Positions 17,949-27,396 of a stretch of DNA of 64,000 nucleotides are shown here, in pieces. Position numbers and translations under genes: made by a program. The first letter of the stretch is position 1. Every line of letters starts with the position of its first letter. The stretch is from NCBI GenBank assembly GCA_021413965.1, contig JAIOPI010000023.1, positions 56,000-119,999 on the forward strand, in the 5' to 3' direction. Source of the stretch: Lentisphaerota bacterium (GTDB lineage: Bacteria; Verrucomicrobiota; Kiritimatiellia; UBA8416; JAIOPI01). Below the pieces are notes generated by a model. It saw nothing but the letters and a program-made list of their open reading frames with translations. It was not told the DNA's origin and made no database searches.

Positions 17949-19412
17949 TCACGCCGTTGGCGCCTGGCGCCAGTCGTCGGCGGCCTCGGCGAGGGCGTCG
18001 AGCCGGTTGGTGAGGCAGAAGTCGTGGAAGAGTTGCAGCAGGCCTTGCTGCTGCAGGCCGCGATGCGCGAGCGTCGGGTTGAAGTTGGGGCCAAAGACGA
18101 GGTGGGCGGTCTGGCGGTGGATCTGGTTCATGTCTTCGGGAGGAATGACCGCAAGGAGCGGCTGTGTCCTGCCGCCGGATGCAGCGAGAAAAGGGACGAG
18201 GACATTGGCGATGATGGTGGCCTGACGGGCGGCGCCAAGGAGTGCGACGGGTTGATCGCGGCGCTTGCCGCCGATGGCGAGGCGGTGCTTCCAATACGGG
18301 ATGGCATCGTCGGCGGACATGAGCGCAGCCGCGCGCGCGATCCAGACATCGGGAGGGGCGTCTTCGGCTTGCCGCAGGGCCTGCTCCAGAGGCGGCGTGG
18401 CGGTGAAGAGGGCCGCGGCGGCGGCGAGGCGTCGGACCGGATGATTCTGGGGGCGAATGCCGGCCAGTCGCCAGGCCTGGCGCGGGAGGCATTGTCCTTC
18501 CCAGCGAGACTGCATTTTCCACCACACATCCCACAGTGAGCGAACGAAGCGGCGCGTTTCGGCATCCCAGGTGTCCGTCTTCGGGTTCGGCATCAGGCCG
18601 GCGACGCCGAGGAGCAGGGCATAGGCCGACAGGGGGCGGCCGGCCGCTTCCTCTTCCAGGCGGTCGATGGTGATGATGCGGGCGAGGCGGCGTCCGGCTC
18701 CGCGGTTATGCTGGTATCCCAGCGCGGCGAGCAGGCCTTCAAAGAGCGCCTGCCGGGGGCCGACGCGCTCGAGATGGGCGCGCATGGACTCAGCCTTCAA
18801 GCGGAGGCGCTCCTCGCCGGCCGCGGCGAGCAGGGCGGTGGCCGCTTCGGGCGTGTAGCCGGCAAGGGGGGGCGCGGGGCCCACCCCATCGCGGGCCGGG
18901 ACGGCATAGGGGTAGGCGGTCACATCGATGCATTCAAAGTAGAAATCCGGATCGGCATCGAGCACGGGCTTGAGGGCGAGTTGGATGGCGCCGGCCGGAA
19001 GCAGGTTGTCGGGCAGGCGTCCGGGCCAGTAGGTCACGTGCGCGATCACCCCGCGGTAGAGCGGATCGCGGGCGTGCGCGTGGTGGGTCCAGTCTTCGGG
19101 ATGAATGTGCAATTCGACGTCACCGCGCAGGGTGCGGCGCTCGGGGCCGACGACGAGGCAGGCATCGAGGAAATCGGGGCCGGCGGAGAGGTTCCACCGC
19201 CCGGCGGACAGGACGGAGACGCGTTCGCCGCCGCAGGTCGTGAGGGAGGCGGGGCGGAACTGCGGATCGTACCAGACGCTTTGCAGGTGGCGTTCGGTGA
19301 GCGCGTCGAGCCTCCGCCAGGCGGCCTCGCGGAGGGCGGGCGCGGGCTGGGAGCGCCAGGCGCGATAGCAGGCAGCAGCAGGTGCGGTTTTCCGACGCTT
19401 GACTGGGGGCAT
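17949..19412 (-). CDS. DUF2851 family protein
   Basis: 487 aa from the ATG at 19412; an ATG at 19451 with GGAGG 13 bases upstream is possible and the frame is open to 19541. DUF2851 features are ERHLQSVWYDPQF, NLSAGPDFLDACLVVG, GDVELHIHPEDWTHHAHARD and YRGVIAHVTYW, a pattern reminiscent of nuclease folds (His/Asp/Glu cluster) but with no assigned function. It lies upstream of, and in line with, hisH, separated by 63 bases, and divergent from the ABC operon. Confidence 0.85.
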   Translation of the reverse strand: MPPVKRRKTAPAAACYRAWRSQPAPALREAAWRRLDALTERHLQSVWYDPQFRPASLTTCGGERVSVLSAGRWNLSAGPDFLDACLVVGPERRTLRGDVELHIHPEDWTHHAHARDPLYRGVIAHVTYWPGRLPDNLLPAGAIQLALKPVLDADPDFYFECIDVTAYPYAVPARDGVGPAPPLAGYTPEAATALLAAAGEERLRLKAESMRAHLERVGPRQALFEGLLAALGYQHNRGAGRRLARIITIDRLEEEAAGRPLSAYALLLGVAGLMPNPKTDTWDAETRRFVRSLWDVWWKMQSRWEGQCLPRQAWRLAGIRPQNHPVRRLAAAAALFTATPPLEQALRQAEDAPPDVWIARAAALMSADDAIPYWKHRLAIGGKRRDQPVALLGAARQATIIANVLVPFLAASGGRTQPLLAVIPPEDMNQIHRQTAHLVFGPNFNPTLAHRGLQQQGLLQLFHDFCLTNRLDALAEAADDWRQAPTA

Positions 19413-19539
19413 GCTCCAAGGATAATAGACTTGGATAGAGCGACAGTGCATCTCAAAACTTCGTCCTCCGTTATGCCGGTTGCCTTCGCCGTGAGGCCGG
19501 GTGCAGTGGCCACCCGTCGGCGCGCGGCAGATTCGCATC

Positions 19540-20463
19540 ATGATACACGTACGTAACCTGACGAAGCGCTATGGCAAGGTCGTGGCGCTGGACAATGTCT
19601 CCTTCGACGTTGAGGCGGGTGAGATTGTGGGGGTTCTGGGCCCCAATGGCGCCGGCAAGAGCACGGCGCTGCGGATCCTGTCCACGTATCTGCCTGCGTC
19701 CGGTGGAACCGTGCAGATCGCGGGGCTGGATGTCTTCACGGATTCGCTGCAAGTTCGGAGCCGCATTGGCTACCTGCCGGAGAGTACGCCGCTCTACGAC
19801 GACATGCGGGTGGGGGAGTACCTGACGTACCGGGGGAACCTGAAGGGGTTGTTCGGCCGGCGGCTGCGCAAGCGACTTTACGAAGTGCTGGCGGTGTGCG
19901 GCATAGAGGACGCGCGGGACAGCGTGATTCAGCATCTTTCGAAGGGATACCGCCAGCGGGTGGGGCTGGCGGACGCGCTGATTCACGATCCGCCATTGTT
20001 GATTCTGGATGAGCCCACGATCGGGCTGGACCCGCACCAGATCCGCGAAGTGCGCGAGTTCATCAAGGGGCTTGGGAAGCGGCACACGGTGCTGCTGTCG
20101 TCGCACATCCTGTCCGAGGTCCAGATGACCTGCGACCGCGTGCTGATCATTCAAGGCGGGCGGATTGTCGTGTCGGATCGTACGGCGAACCTGCTCGCGT
20201 TGATGGAAAGCGGGGGCCGGGTGGTGTTGGAGGTGCAGGGGCCGGCCGAGGTGATTGAGCGGCAGTTGGCGGCGGTACCGGGCGTGAAGCGGGTGACGCG
20301 TGAGCCGGGCGGCGACTGGTTGCGCTTTGTTTGCCTGTGCGAGGGCGGCATGGACGTGCGCCCCGACGTGTTTGCGCTGGTGACTCGCGAGGGCTGGGCG
20401 CTGCGCGAGTTGCAGGCCGAAAAGGCGAATCTGGAAGACGTGTTTTTGCAGCTCACGCGCTGA
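19540..20463 (+). CDS. ABC transporter ATPase (GldA-like)
   Basis: 307 aa from the ATG at 19540. Walker A GPNGAGKST (residues 34-42), signature LSKGYRQRVGLA, Walker B LLILDEPTIGLDP, and H-loop LLSSHILSE. The C-terminal 80 residues are the extra domain common in GldA and Nat-type exporters. It starts a co-directional run of permease, GldG-like, DUF4340 and AsmA-like genes, so it powers that envelope system. The substrate is unknown. Confidence 0.92.
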   Translation: MIHVRNLTKRYGKVVALDNVSFDVEAGEIVGVLGPNGAGKSTALRILSTYLPASGGTVQIAGLDVFTDSLQVRSRIGYLPESTPLYDDMRVGEYLTYRGNLKGLFGRRLRKRLYEVLAVCGIEDARDSVIQHLSKGYRQRVGLADALIHDPPLLILDEPTIGLDPHQIREVREFIKGLGKRHTVLLSSHILSEVQMTCDRVLIIQGGRIVVSDRTANLLALMESGGRVVLEVQGPAEVIERQLAAVPGVKRVTREPGGDWLRFVCLCEGGMDVRPDVFALVTREGWALRELQAEKANLEDVFLQLTR

Positions 20464-20518
20464 GCGGAGGCGCGGGTGTGTCGCGGGGCGTGGGCGGCGT
20501 GGATCGGACCTTACTTAT

Positions 20519-21256
20519 ATGCGGCAAGTTATCGCGATTTGGCGGCGGGAGATGACGGCGTGCTTTCTGTCGCCGGTGGCCTATGTGACACTGGTCGCCT
20601 TCCTGGGCGTAAGCGGCTTCACGTTCTGGCTGGCCTGTTTTCGCAACGAGGGCAACCCCGAGCCTGTCTCCGTGCTGCTCTGCGGCAGCCTGATGTTCTG
20701 GCTGCCGATCATGATCACGGTCGTGGCAATGCGCCTGTTCGTCGAGGAGAAGCGTTCGGGCACCATTGAGACGCTGTTGACGGCCCCGGTTACCGAGGGG
20801 CAGATTGTGCTGGGCAAGTACCTGGGGGCGTTCACGTTTTTGTTGCTGGCCCTGGTGCCGGCGCTGGCGTACCCGTTTGTGCTGGAGAGGCTGAGCCCGG
20901 CACTGACGCTCGAGAATTTGGACCTTGGCGCGCTTCTCGGGGCGAGCGTGGTCACGGTGCTGGTCACGGGCACGTTCCTGGCGATCGCGGTGGTGGCGTC
21001 GCTCACGACGCGGAACCAGATTGTGGCGGCGATTTGCACGTTTTTCATGCTGTGGTTGGCGCTGCTTGGCGGGTGGCTGCTCGGGGAGTCCCATGGCGTG
21101 CCTGCGGTGCTGGCGGACGGGTTATCGATCACGCGGCACATCGACGTGTTTTCGCGCGGCACGCTGGAGATCAGGCCCATCGTGTTTCATGTCACGCTGA
21201 CGGGGCTGCTTCTGTTCACGGCGGTGCGCATGCTGGAGTCGCGGCGATGGAAATAA
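20519..21256 (+). CDS. ABC transporter permease (GldF-like)
   Basis: 245 aa with about six transmembrane helices. The N-terminus RRE-MTACFLSPVAYVTLVAF and VEEKRSGTIETLLTAPVTEGQIVLGKYLGA are standard for ABC-2 permeases of the GldF/NosY type. It forms the membrane part for the ATPase just upstream, and its last 10 bases overlap the GldG-like gene. Confidence 0.9.
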   Translation: MRQVIAIWRREMTACFLSPVAYVTLVAFLGVSGFTFWLACFRNEGNPEPVSVLLCGSLMFWLPIMITVVAMRLFVEEKRSGTIETLLTAPVTEGQIVLGKYLGAFTFLLLALVPALAYPFVLERLSPALTLENLDLGALLGASVVTVLVTGTFLAIAVVASLTTRNQIVAAICTFFMLWLALLGGWLLGESHGVPAVLADGLSITRHIDVFSRGTLEIRPIVFHVTLTGLLLFTAVRMLESRRWK

Positions 21257-22842
21257 CCCCAGAGCAGAAACCGGGACCGGAGGGGCGCAGCGATGCGGCC
21301 GGCAATTCCCTGCGGGCGGATCATGACCGGCGCCAGGCTCGCCGTGCCCTGTGGCGGCAGCGCGGCCGGCGAACGACGTCGGGCCTGAACGTGGTGCTGG
21401 CGGTGGCCTTGGCGACCGTGCTGGTGGTCATGCTGAACTACGCCGCATACCGCTACTTTCCGCAGCGCTGGGATCTGAGTTCGCGCCACTTTTTCGCGCT
21501 CTCGGACAAGACGATGAACATGCTGCACGAGACCCGCGGCGAAGTGCATCTGATCACGCTGTTTGAATCCAAGATGGTGCTGGGGGACGAGATTCGCCGG
21601 TTGCTGGATGCGTATGTGTATGCCGCGTCGAGCATCAACGGGTTGGATATCATCGTCGAGAGCGTGGATCCGGATCGGGACCTGGTGCGCACGCGGGAGC
21701 TGACGGAGACATACGACGTGACGGAGCCGAACGTGGTGGTGGTGGTGCTGGGCGGCCGGCACAAGGTGATTGCGGACAAGGACTTTGTCGACTACGAGCG
21801 GTTGATCGACAGCAGCGCCATGGCGCAGGGGCAGCTGCGGGTCGAGCAGAAGAAGCGCGGCTTTCAGGGCGAGCAGATGATTTCCTCGGCGATCCAGGGG
21901 TTGGCACAGTCGCAGCGTCCGCTGGTGTATTTCCTGACGGGGCACGGGGAGCGTGACATCGAGGAGTTCAGCAAGTCCCCTGGATATGCGGCCATCGCGC
22001 GGGCGCTGCGGCGTGACAACATGGACGTGCGGCCGCTGCTGCTGGCGGAGGGGGGGCGGGTGCCGGAGGACGGCAGTGCGCTGGTGATTGCGGGGCCGGA
22101 TCGCCGCCTGTCGGATGCGGAGGTGGCACGTATCGGGGAGTACCTGGATCGCAGTGGACGCGTCCTGCTGCTGACAGACCCGGGGACGGCCACGGGGCTT
22201 GAGCGGCTGATGGAGACCTGGGGCGTGAAGCTGGGGCGCGACGTGGTGGTGGGGTTGACGCTGACGGGCCGGGAACTGTTCGTGCGCGAGTATGGCGATC
22301 ATCCCATTACGAAATCGTTAAGCGGCGTGGTGACGATGTTTTACGCGCCACGGTCGGTTGAAGCGCTTGAGGAAGCCGGTGCGACGGAGCGGGGAGCGGC
22401 CGACCGGCCGCGGGTGACGCCGCTGGCCATCACGCGGGAGGGCTGGGCGGAGTTCAGCCCGGGGCAGAATCCGGCGCGCTTCGACGAGGGCACGGATCGG
22501 GCAGGGCCGGTGTCGGTGGCGGTGGCGGTTGAGCGTGGCGTGGCCGGGGGCCTTCAGATGGGGCTTCGCCCGACGCGGCTGGTGGTGGTGGGCGACTCGG
22601 ATTTTGTCTCCAACGGCGCGTTGCAGGGGGGCGTCGGGGGCAATTCGGATTTCATGTTGAATGTGGTCAACTGGCTGGTTGACCGGGAAGAACTGATGGC
22701 CATTCCGGCCAAGGCGCCGATGGACTTGCGGCTGGACATGGATGAGCGGCAGGCGCGAGCGGCGTTTGTGCTGCTGACCGTGGCGCTGCCCCTGACGGCA
22801 GCCGTCTTTGGTCTGATGGTCTGGTTCGCGCGGCGGCGGTAG
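21247..22842 (+). CDS. GldG-like ABC auxiliary membrane protein
   Basis: 531 aa. The ATG at 21247 overlaps the permease by 10 bases. A charged cytoplasmic N-terminus of about 45 residues precedes a transmembrane helix (GLNVVLAVALATVLVVMLNYAAY), then a long extracytoplasmic region with RWDLSSRHFFALSDKT and VYFLTGHGERDIEEFS, and a C-terminal helix (AAFVLLTVALPLTAAVFGLMVWF). This is the GldG/ABC_transp_aux layout. In gliding Bacteroidetes the homologues serve motility and secretion; in this lineage the role is unknown. Confidence 0.88.
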   Translation: MEITPEQKPGPEGRSDAAGNSLRADHDRRQARRALWRQRGRRTTSGLNVVLAVALATVLVVMLNYAAYRYFPQRWDLSSRHFFALSDKTMNMLHETRGEVHLITLFESKMVLGDEIRRLLDAYVYAASSINGLDIIVESVDPDRDLVRTRELTETYDVTEPNVVVVVLGGRHKVIADKDFVDYERLIDSSAMAQGQLRVEQKKRGFQGEQMISSAIQGLAQSQRPLVYFLTGHGERDIEEFSKSPGYAAIARALRRDNMDVRPLLLAEGGRVPEDGSALVIAGPDRRLSDAEVARIGEYLDRSGRVLLLTDPGTATGLERLMETWGVKLGRDVVVGLTLTGRELFVREYGDHPITKSLSGVVTMFYAPRSVEALEEAGATERGAADRPRVTPLAITREGWAEFSPGQNPARFDEGTDRAGPVSVAVAVERGVAGGLQMGLRPTRLVVVGDSDFVSNGALQGGVGGNSDFMLNVVNWLVDREELMAIPAKAPMDLRLDMDERQARAAFVLLTVALPLTAAVFGLMVWFARRR

Positions 22843-22899
22843 GCGTTTCGACATGCGCCGCCCGGGGCCCGGGGCGTTGGGGAATCTCAGGATGACGAC

Positions 22900-24804
22900 A
22901 TGACCAACAAGACGACAGTGGAGTTGCTGGCGGTCGTTTGCCTGGTGGGGGCGGGGCTTTGGCTGGCGGAGCGCGAAGGGCGCGAGTCCGTGGCCGAAGT
23001 GCAGACCGGGAAGCGGTTGGCGCCGTGGGACGCGGCGGCCGTGGTGGGGTTGAAGGTGGACACCCCTGGCGTCAACGTGGAGCTGGTGAAGCAGGACGAT
23101 CAGTGGTTTCTGGAGTCGCCGGTGCGGGCACGGGCTGACGCGGGGCAGATTGACCGGTTGCTGGGCGGCTTGGAGGCGTTGTCGCGCGAGGAGGTGGTGA
23201 CGCCGGAGCAGCGTGCGCAGCGTGGGTTGGAACTGGCGGACTATGGTCTGAAGGAGCCGGCCGCACGCTGGCTGGTCAACGACGGGCTGCAACGTTACGA
23301 GCTTCAGGTGGGGGCCGCGGCGCCGCTGGGGAAGTTGGTATACGTGAAGTTTGCGGACGCGCCGGACGTGGTGGCGACGTCGCTGGATTTGAGGGGGCTG
23401 GCGCCGACGTCGGTGGATGCGCTGCGCGATGCCCGCATCGTTTCGGGTGCACCCGAGCGCGTATCGCGAGTGGAGTTGCACCGTGCCGGGCAGGGATTCG
23501 TGCGGCTTGTGCGGCAGGACGGCCGGTGGTTATTGAGCCAGCCGGTGAGCGGGCGCGCCGATGCGCGGCTGGTCCAGCATTTGCTCGACCAGTTGTTTGC
23601 GTTGCGCGCGGCGTCGTTTGTCTGGGATTCGGGGCTGCCGGGGCTGACGAATGGGCCGGGAACGGGGATCGCCGCGTTGCCGGCGTCGCCGGAGGCGGAC
23701 GCGCGGGACGAGCGCTACGGGTTGGCGGTGGACGAAGCGGCGGCGCGGATCCAGGTGTGGCTGGACAACGATCTGGCGGGCTACGAACTGCTCGTGGGGA
23801 AGCCGTCGGAGGCGGCGGACGGGACGGTGTACGCGCGGCGGCGGAACATCGACTCGGTTTACACGATCCAGCCGACGCAGTTGGAGTGGCTCGCGGTGAG
23901 TGTGGACGAGCTTCGCGAGCGCGACGTCTACAACCTCGCGCCGGGGGCGGTCACGTCGATTCGCCTGCGCCGTGGCGAACAGAAAGTGGAGTTGGCGCGC
24001 GACGAGGCGGGTTTCTGGAACTTGACGGATCCGGTGCAATGGAAGGCAGACCAGCAGGCGGTGGAGGACATGCTGCAGCGCGTCACCAAGTGGCGGGCGC
24101 TGGACTTTGCGGAGGGGGCGGTGACCAACGTGGTGGCTGACGGAGCGCGTGCATTCTGCGTGCTGCGACTGTCGACGGCGTCCAATGCCCCGGGGCGGGC
24201 GGCGGCGATGCTGTCGGCGGCGCCCGAGCGGGACTGGTCTGGCGACGGGGATCCGCTGTGGATCGGAGTGGTGACGAATCCGTCGCCATCGGTTTATGCG
24301 CGGTTCGAGTCGGAGCCGATCGTCCGCCGGCTGGCGCCGACGGCGTTGCAGGCGTTTGGCGAGGATCCGCTGGATCCGCTGGCCTACCGCGATCGGACGA
24401 TGCTGGCGGTTCCGCCGGGCGAGATTCAGCGCATCGTGCTGGACTTTCCGGGCGTGGCGACGCAGACGCTGGTGCGGGCGGGAAGCAGCGCGTGGCTGGC
24501 CACGGGGAGTTCGAATGCGGTGGCGTCTGAGGTGGTGGAGGACGTGCTGTTTTTTGCGTCGAACCTGCGTGCCTTGCGGGTGGAGGCGCTCAACCCGGTG
24601 AGCCTGGTACCGTACGGCCTGGACGGCGGGGGGACCGTGCTGACCCTGGGATTGCAGGGCGAGACCGGGATTCAGAAGTCCATTGTGTTTGGGGGGCCTG
24701 CGCGTTCAGACGGCGTCTACGCCATGGTCAAGGGACAGGACATCGTGTACGCCCTGAGCGTCGCGGTCACCGATATGTTAACGCGGAGTCTGCTCGTGCC
24801 TTAG
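22900..24804 (+). CDS. DUF4340 domain protein
   Basis: 634 aa. A short N-terminal transmembrane helix (TVELLAVVCLVGAGLWLA) anchors a long periplasmic region with three related modules of the DUF4340 type (KQDDQWFLESPVRARADAGQIDRLLG; RQDGRWLLSQPVSGRADARL; LARDEAGFWNLTDPVQWKAD). DUF4340 proteins habitually follow GldG-like genes, as here. Probably a periplasmic partner of the ABC complex; molecular function is not known. Confidence 0.85.
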   Translation: MTNKTTVELLAVVCLVGAGLWLAEREGRESVAEVQTGKRLAPWDAAAVVGLKVDTPGVNVELVKQDDQWFLESPVRARADAGQIDRLLGGLEALSREEVVTPEQRAQRGLELADYGLKEPAARWLVNDGLQRYELQVGAAAPLGKLVYVKFADAPDVVATSLDLRGLAPTSVDALRDARIVSGAPERVSRVELHRAGQGFVRLVRQDGRWLLSQPVSGRADARLVQHLLDQLFALRAASFVWDSGLPGLTNGPGTGIAALPASPEADARDERYGLAVDEAAARIQVWLDNDLAGYELLVGKPSEAADGTVYARRRNIDSVYTIQPTQLEWLAVSVDELRERDVYNLAPGAVTSIRLRRGEQKVELARDEAGFWNLTDPVQWKADQQAVEDMLQRVTKWRALDFAEGAVTNVVADGARAFCVLRLSTASNAPGRAAAMLSAAPERDWSGDGDPLWIGVVTNPSPSVYARFESEPIVRRLAPTALQAFGEDPLDPLAYRDRTMLAVPPGEIQRIVLDFPGVATQTLVRAGSSAWLATGSSNAVASEVVEDVLFFASNLRALRVEALNPVSLVPYGLDGGGTVLTLGLQGETGIQKSIVFGGPARSDGVYAMVKGQDIVYALSVAVTDMLTRSLLVP

Positions 24805-24842
24805 TGGCCGGCCCAGCGCGCTGCGCCCACGCACATCCGATC

Positions 24843-26771
24843 ATGAAATCCCCATCCATTGGCGCGCAGTTGGTTCGAGCGCTGGTGCGCGTTCTGGATG
24901 TGGTCATCCTGATGACGGTTGTTGCCGTGCTCTATGCGACGGCTGTGGGCATTCCCGACGCGGTTGTGCGGCGCTGGCTGGTGCCGGCGCCCGAGCAGTC
25001 CTTTGCACTGGATATTCAGCATGTGCGCATCAGCCTGTTTCATGGTTTGGTGGCCGACGACGTGCGCGTGTACAGGCGCAAGCAGATTGGCCCGGCCCTC
25101 CTGGAAGCGCGGCGGGTGAAGATTGATCTGAGCCTGTACGACGGCATCATGGGGCGGCCATTTCTGAAGGGCGTTGAAGTTGAGGACGGCATCATTCGCC
25201 CCCGCGTGCTGGGCGGGAAGGGCGTCGCCGTCCGCCGCGGATCGGAGTCGGCCGGGTGGGCCGGGACGCTGGCGGTGCGGCTGAAGGAGATGGAGATCGA
25301 GGGGGTCACCATCGCGGCGTTTGATGGTCTATTTGCGCTGGATGCGGGGGCGTGGCGGATTGATGACGCCACGACGACGGTGCGGCAGGGCGAGCGGACG
25401 ATCATGGGCCAGGGCAGCGTGGCCTACGACCGGACCGGCGAGTTGTCCGGGCAGGGGCGTGCCGAGGGCGACCCGTACGTGCTCATTCCCCTGCTGGATG
25501 CGGCCGGGGCGGGCGTGGGCAGCCGGGTCATTCGGGACTTCATGTTTCCGGAGGTGCCGCCGCATGGCGAGTGGTCGTTCCGGGTGCCCCGGGAGCGCCA
25601 ATCGGGGTCCGAAGTTCGATTCCAGGTGTGGCTGGAGAGCCCGATCTACAAGGGCGTGAATGCCCTGCGTGCCGAGGGGTCCGTGCTGCTCAGTTGGAAC
25701 GACGGGGTGTTCACGGCTGATATCCGCCCGCTGATGGCTGTGCGCGAGGAGGGCGTGGGGCGCGGCGGGCTGACGATCCGGTCGGCGACGAACGAGCACA
25801 TCCTGACATTCGATGCCGTCTCGGAGTTTGACCCGGTGGCGGCGGCGCAGATCACGGGTGTCTGGACGAATGAGACACGGACCCTGTTTGGCTTTGAGGG
25901 GCCCTACAAGCTGGGCGGGAACGGTCGCGTGAATCTGCAAGACCTGTCGGACGTGACGTTGCAGGCCGATCTTTCCTTCGGCCGTCTGGTGCTGAGTTCG
26001 AATGACCTGCGCGACTGCGCGTTCCAGTTCAGTATGCGGGGGACCACGAACCTGATCGAGAATCTGCAGGCGACGTGGTACGGCGGCAAGCTGGTGGGGC
26101 GGTCCGAGTGGCGGCGAGTGGTCGATTCCATCACAAACGGGCAATACCGGATGGCGTTCGCGGTGACGGATGCCGATTTCGCGAAGCTGGCGAACAGCAT
26201 GCTTCGGGTCAAGAAGAGCGAATACTCGGGGCGGCTCTCGGGCCAGTTATCGGTTGAAGGGCTGCGCGGGCCGGAGCATGTCAACACGCTGAAGGGCGGA
26301 GGCAACCTGTCGATTCGCAAGGGGCGGATTTTCATGCTCCCGGTGTTCGGCGGGCTGTCGTCGTTTCTGGCCCGGACGATACCGGGACTGGATCTCGTGA
26401 TCAGCCAGTCGGATGTGCAGGCGGAATTCACGGTGGATCAGGGGCGCATCCGGTCCGACAAGATTCTGGTGGAGGGGGACGTGCTGAGCCTGCTGGGCAA
26501 GGGGAGCTGCGGCCTGGATGGGACGCTTGATTTTGACGTGCAGTTGACGTTTCTGAAGAGTCACACGCTGATGAGCAAGATCCTGCGCGTGCCGACATAC
26601 ATATTCAGCAAGCTGTTTGAATTCCGGCTGACGGGGTCGAACAAGGAGCCGCACTGGTATCCGATCAACTTTTCCAAAGACTTGTGGCAAAGGCGTCCTG
26701 CAGAGCGTAATAAAGACGGCGCAGGTGTTGAGGCGGACACGCCGGAGTTAAACTGGGACGAGCCGTGGTGA
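24843..26771 (+). CDS. AsmA-like envelope protein
   Basis: 642 aa from the ATG at 24843; a GTG at 24804 overlapping the DUF4340 stop would add 13 residues. One N-terminal transmembrane helix (VVILMTVVAVLYATAVGIP) precedes repeated beta-strand sequence. The C-terminal part (GRLSGQLSVEGLRG, NTLKGGGNLSIRKGRIFMLPVFGGL, SDKILVEGDVLSLLGKGS) matches the AsmA-like C-terminal region seen in bridge-type lipid-transport proteins. It ends the ABC/Gld-like operon and may act in transenvelope lipid handling; that is inference. Confidence 0.8.
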   Translation: MKSPSIGAQLVRALVRVLDVVILMTVVAVLYATAVGIPDAVVRRWLVPAPEQSFALDIQHVRISLFHGLVADDVRVYRRKQIGPALLEARRVKIDLSLYDGIMGRPFLKGVEVEDGIIRPRVLGGKGVAVRRGSESAGWAGTLAVRLKEMEIEGVTIAAFDGLFALDAGAWRIDDATTTVRQGERTIMGQGSVAYDRTGELSGQGRAEGDPYVLIPLLDAAGAGVGSRVIRDFMFPEVPPHGEWSFRVPRERQSGSEVRFQVWLESPIYKGVNALRAEGSVLLSWNDGVFTADIRPLMAVREEGVGRGGLTIRSATNEHILTFDAVSEFDPVAAAQITGVWTNETRTLFGFEGPYKLGGNGRVNLQDLSDVTLQADLSFGRLVLSSNDLRDCAFQFSMRGTTNLIENLQATWYGGKLVGRSEWRRVVDSITNGQYRMAFAVTDADFAKLANSMLRVKKSEYSGRLSGQLSVEGLRGPEHVNTLKGGGNLSIRKGRIFMLPVFGGLSSFLARTIPGLDLVISQSDVQAEFTVDQGRIRSDKILVEGDVLSLLGKGSCGLDGTLDFDVQLTFLKSHTLMSKILRVPTYIFSKLFEFRLTGSNKEPHWYPINFSKDLWQRRPAERNKDGAGVEADTPELNWDEPW

Positions 26772-26802
26772 TGCGTATGGAGCAAGCCGGAAAGGAGCGG
26801 TC

Positions 26803-27345
26803 ATGAGCGGACTCGGCGTTTCGGCGGCGGTGCTCGGTGCGCTGTGTGCGGTTATGGGCGGGTTGTGCGTGACGGCGCCGGCGCGGATGCACGCGTTGCT
26901 GGTGGCGTTTCCCCGCCAGCGGGTGGCCGGCTGGCTGCTCACGTCCGTGGTGCTGGTCTGGTGCGGGCGCCTGCTCTATGCGGGCCCGCTTGGTTTTCTC
27001 GAGCCGTACCGGGGGCTGCTCTTCTTTCTGGTGCCAGCCGCTGTTGTGCTGGTGGTTGTTTTCGTCGATGAGTTGCTGGCGGCACGGGCGCTGGGCGGCC
27101 TGCTGATTCTGGTGCCGACGCCGCTGCTGGAGGTGGCGCGCTGGCATCCGTCCGCCGCCCGGTACGTGGTGATCGCGCTCGCCTACGCCATGGTGATCAG
27201 CGGGGCCGTTCTCGTCACGATTCCGTACGCGTTTCGCAAGGCATGCGAGCGCGTGGCTCCGGATGCGCCCAGCTGCCAACGGCTGGGGGGTGGCGTGCTG
27301 CTGCTGGCGGTTGCGCTGGCGGTGGTGGTCGTCTTGGCGAGGTAG
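26803..27345 (+). CDS. Polytopic membrane protein of unknown function
   Basis: 180 aa with about five transmembrane helices and almost no soluble part. A good AAGGAG lies 6 bases before the ATG. I do not recognise the family. It starts 31 bases after the AsmA-like gene and so may belong to the same operon. Confidence 0.75.
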   Translation: MSGLGVSAAVLGALCAVMGGLCVTAPARMHALLVAFPRQRVAGWLLTSVVLVWCGRLLYAGPLGFLEPYRGLLFFLVPAAVVLVVVFVDELLAARALGGLLILVPTPLLEVARWHPSAARYVVIALAYAMVISGAVLVTIPYAFRKACERVAPDAPSCQRLGGGVLLLAVALAVVVVLAR

Positions 27346-27396
27346 GGGACGCCAGCGCCAGCCAGCTTGGACGGGGGGCAACGGGCACGGGGCCCG

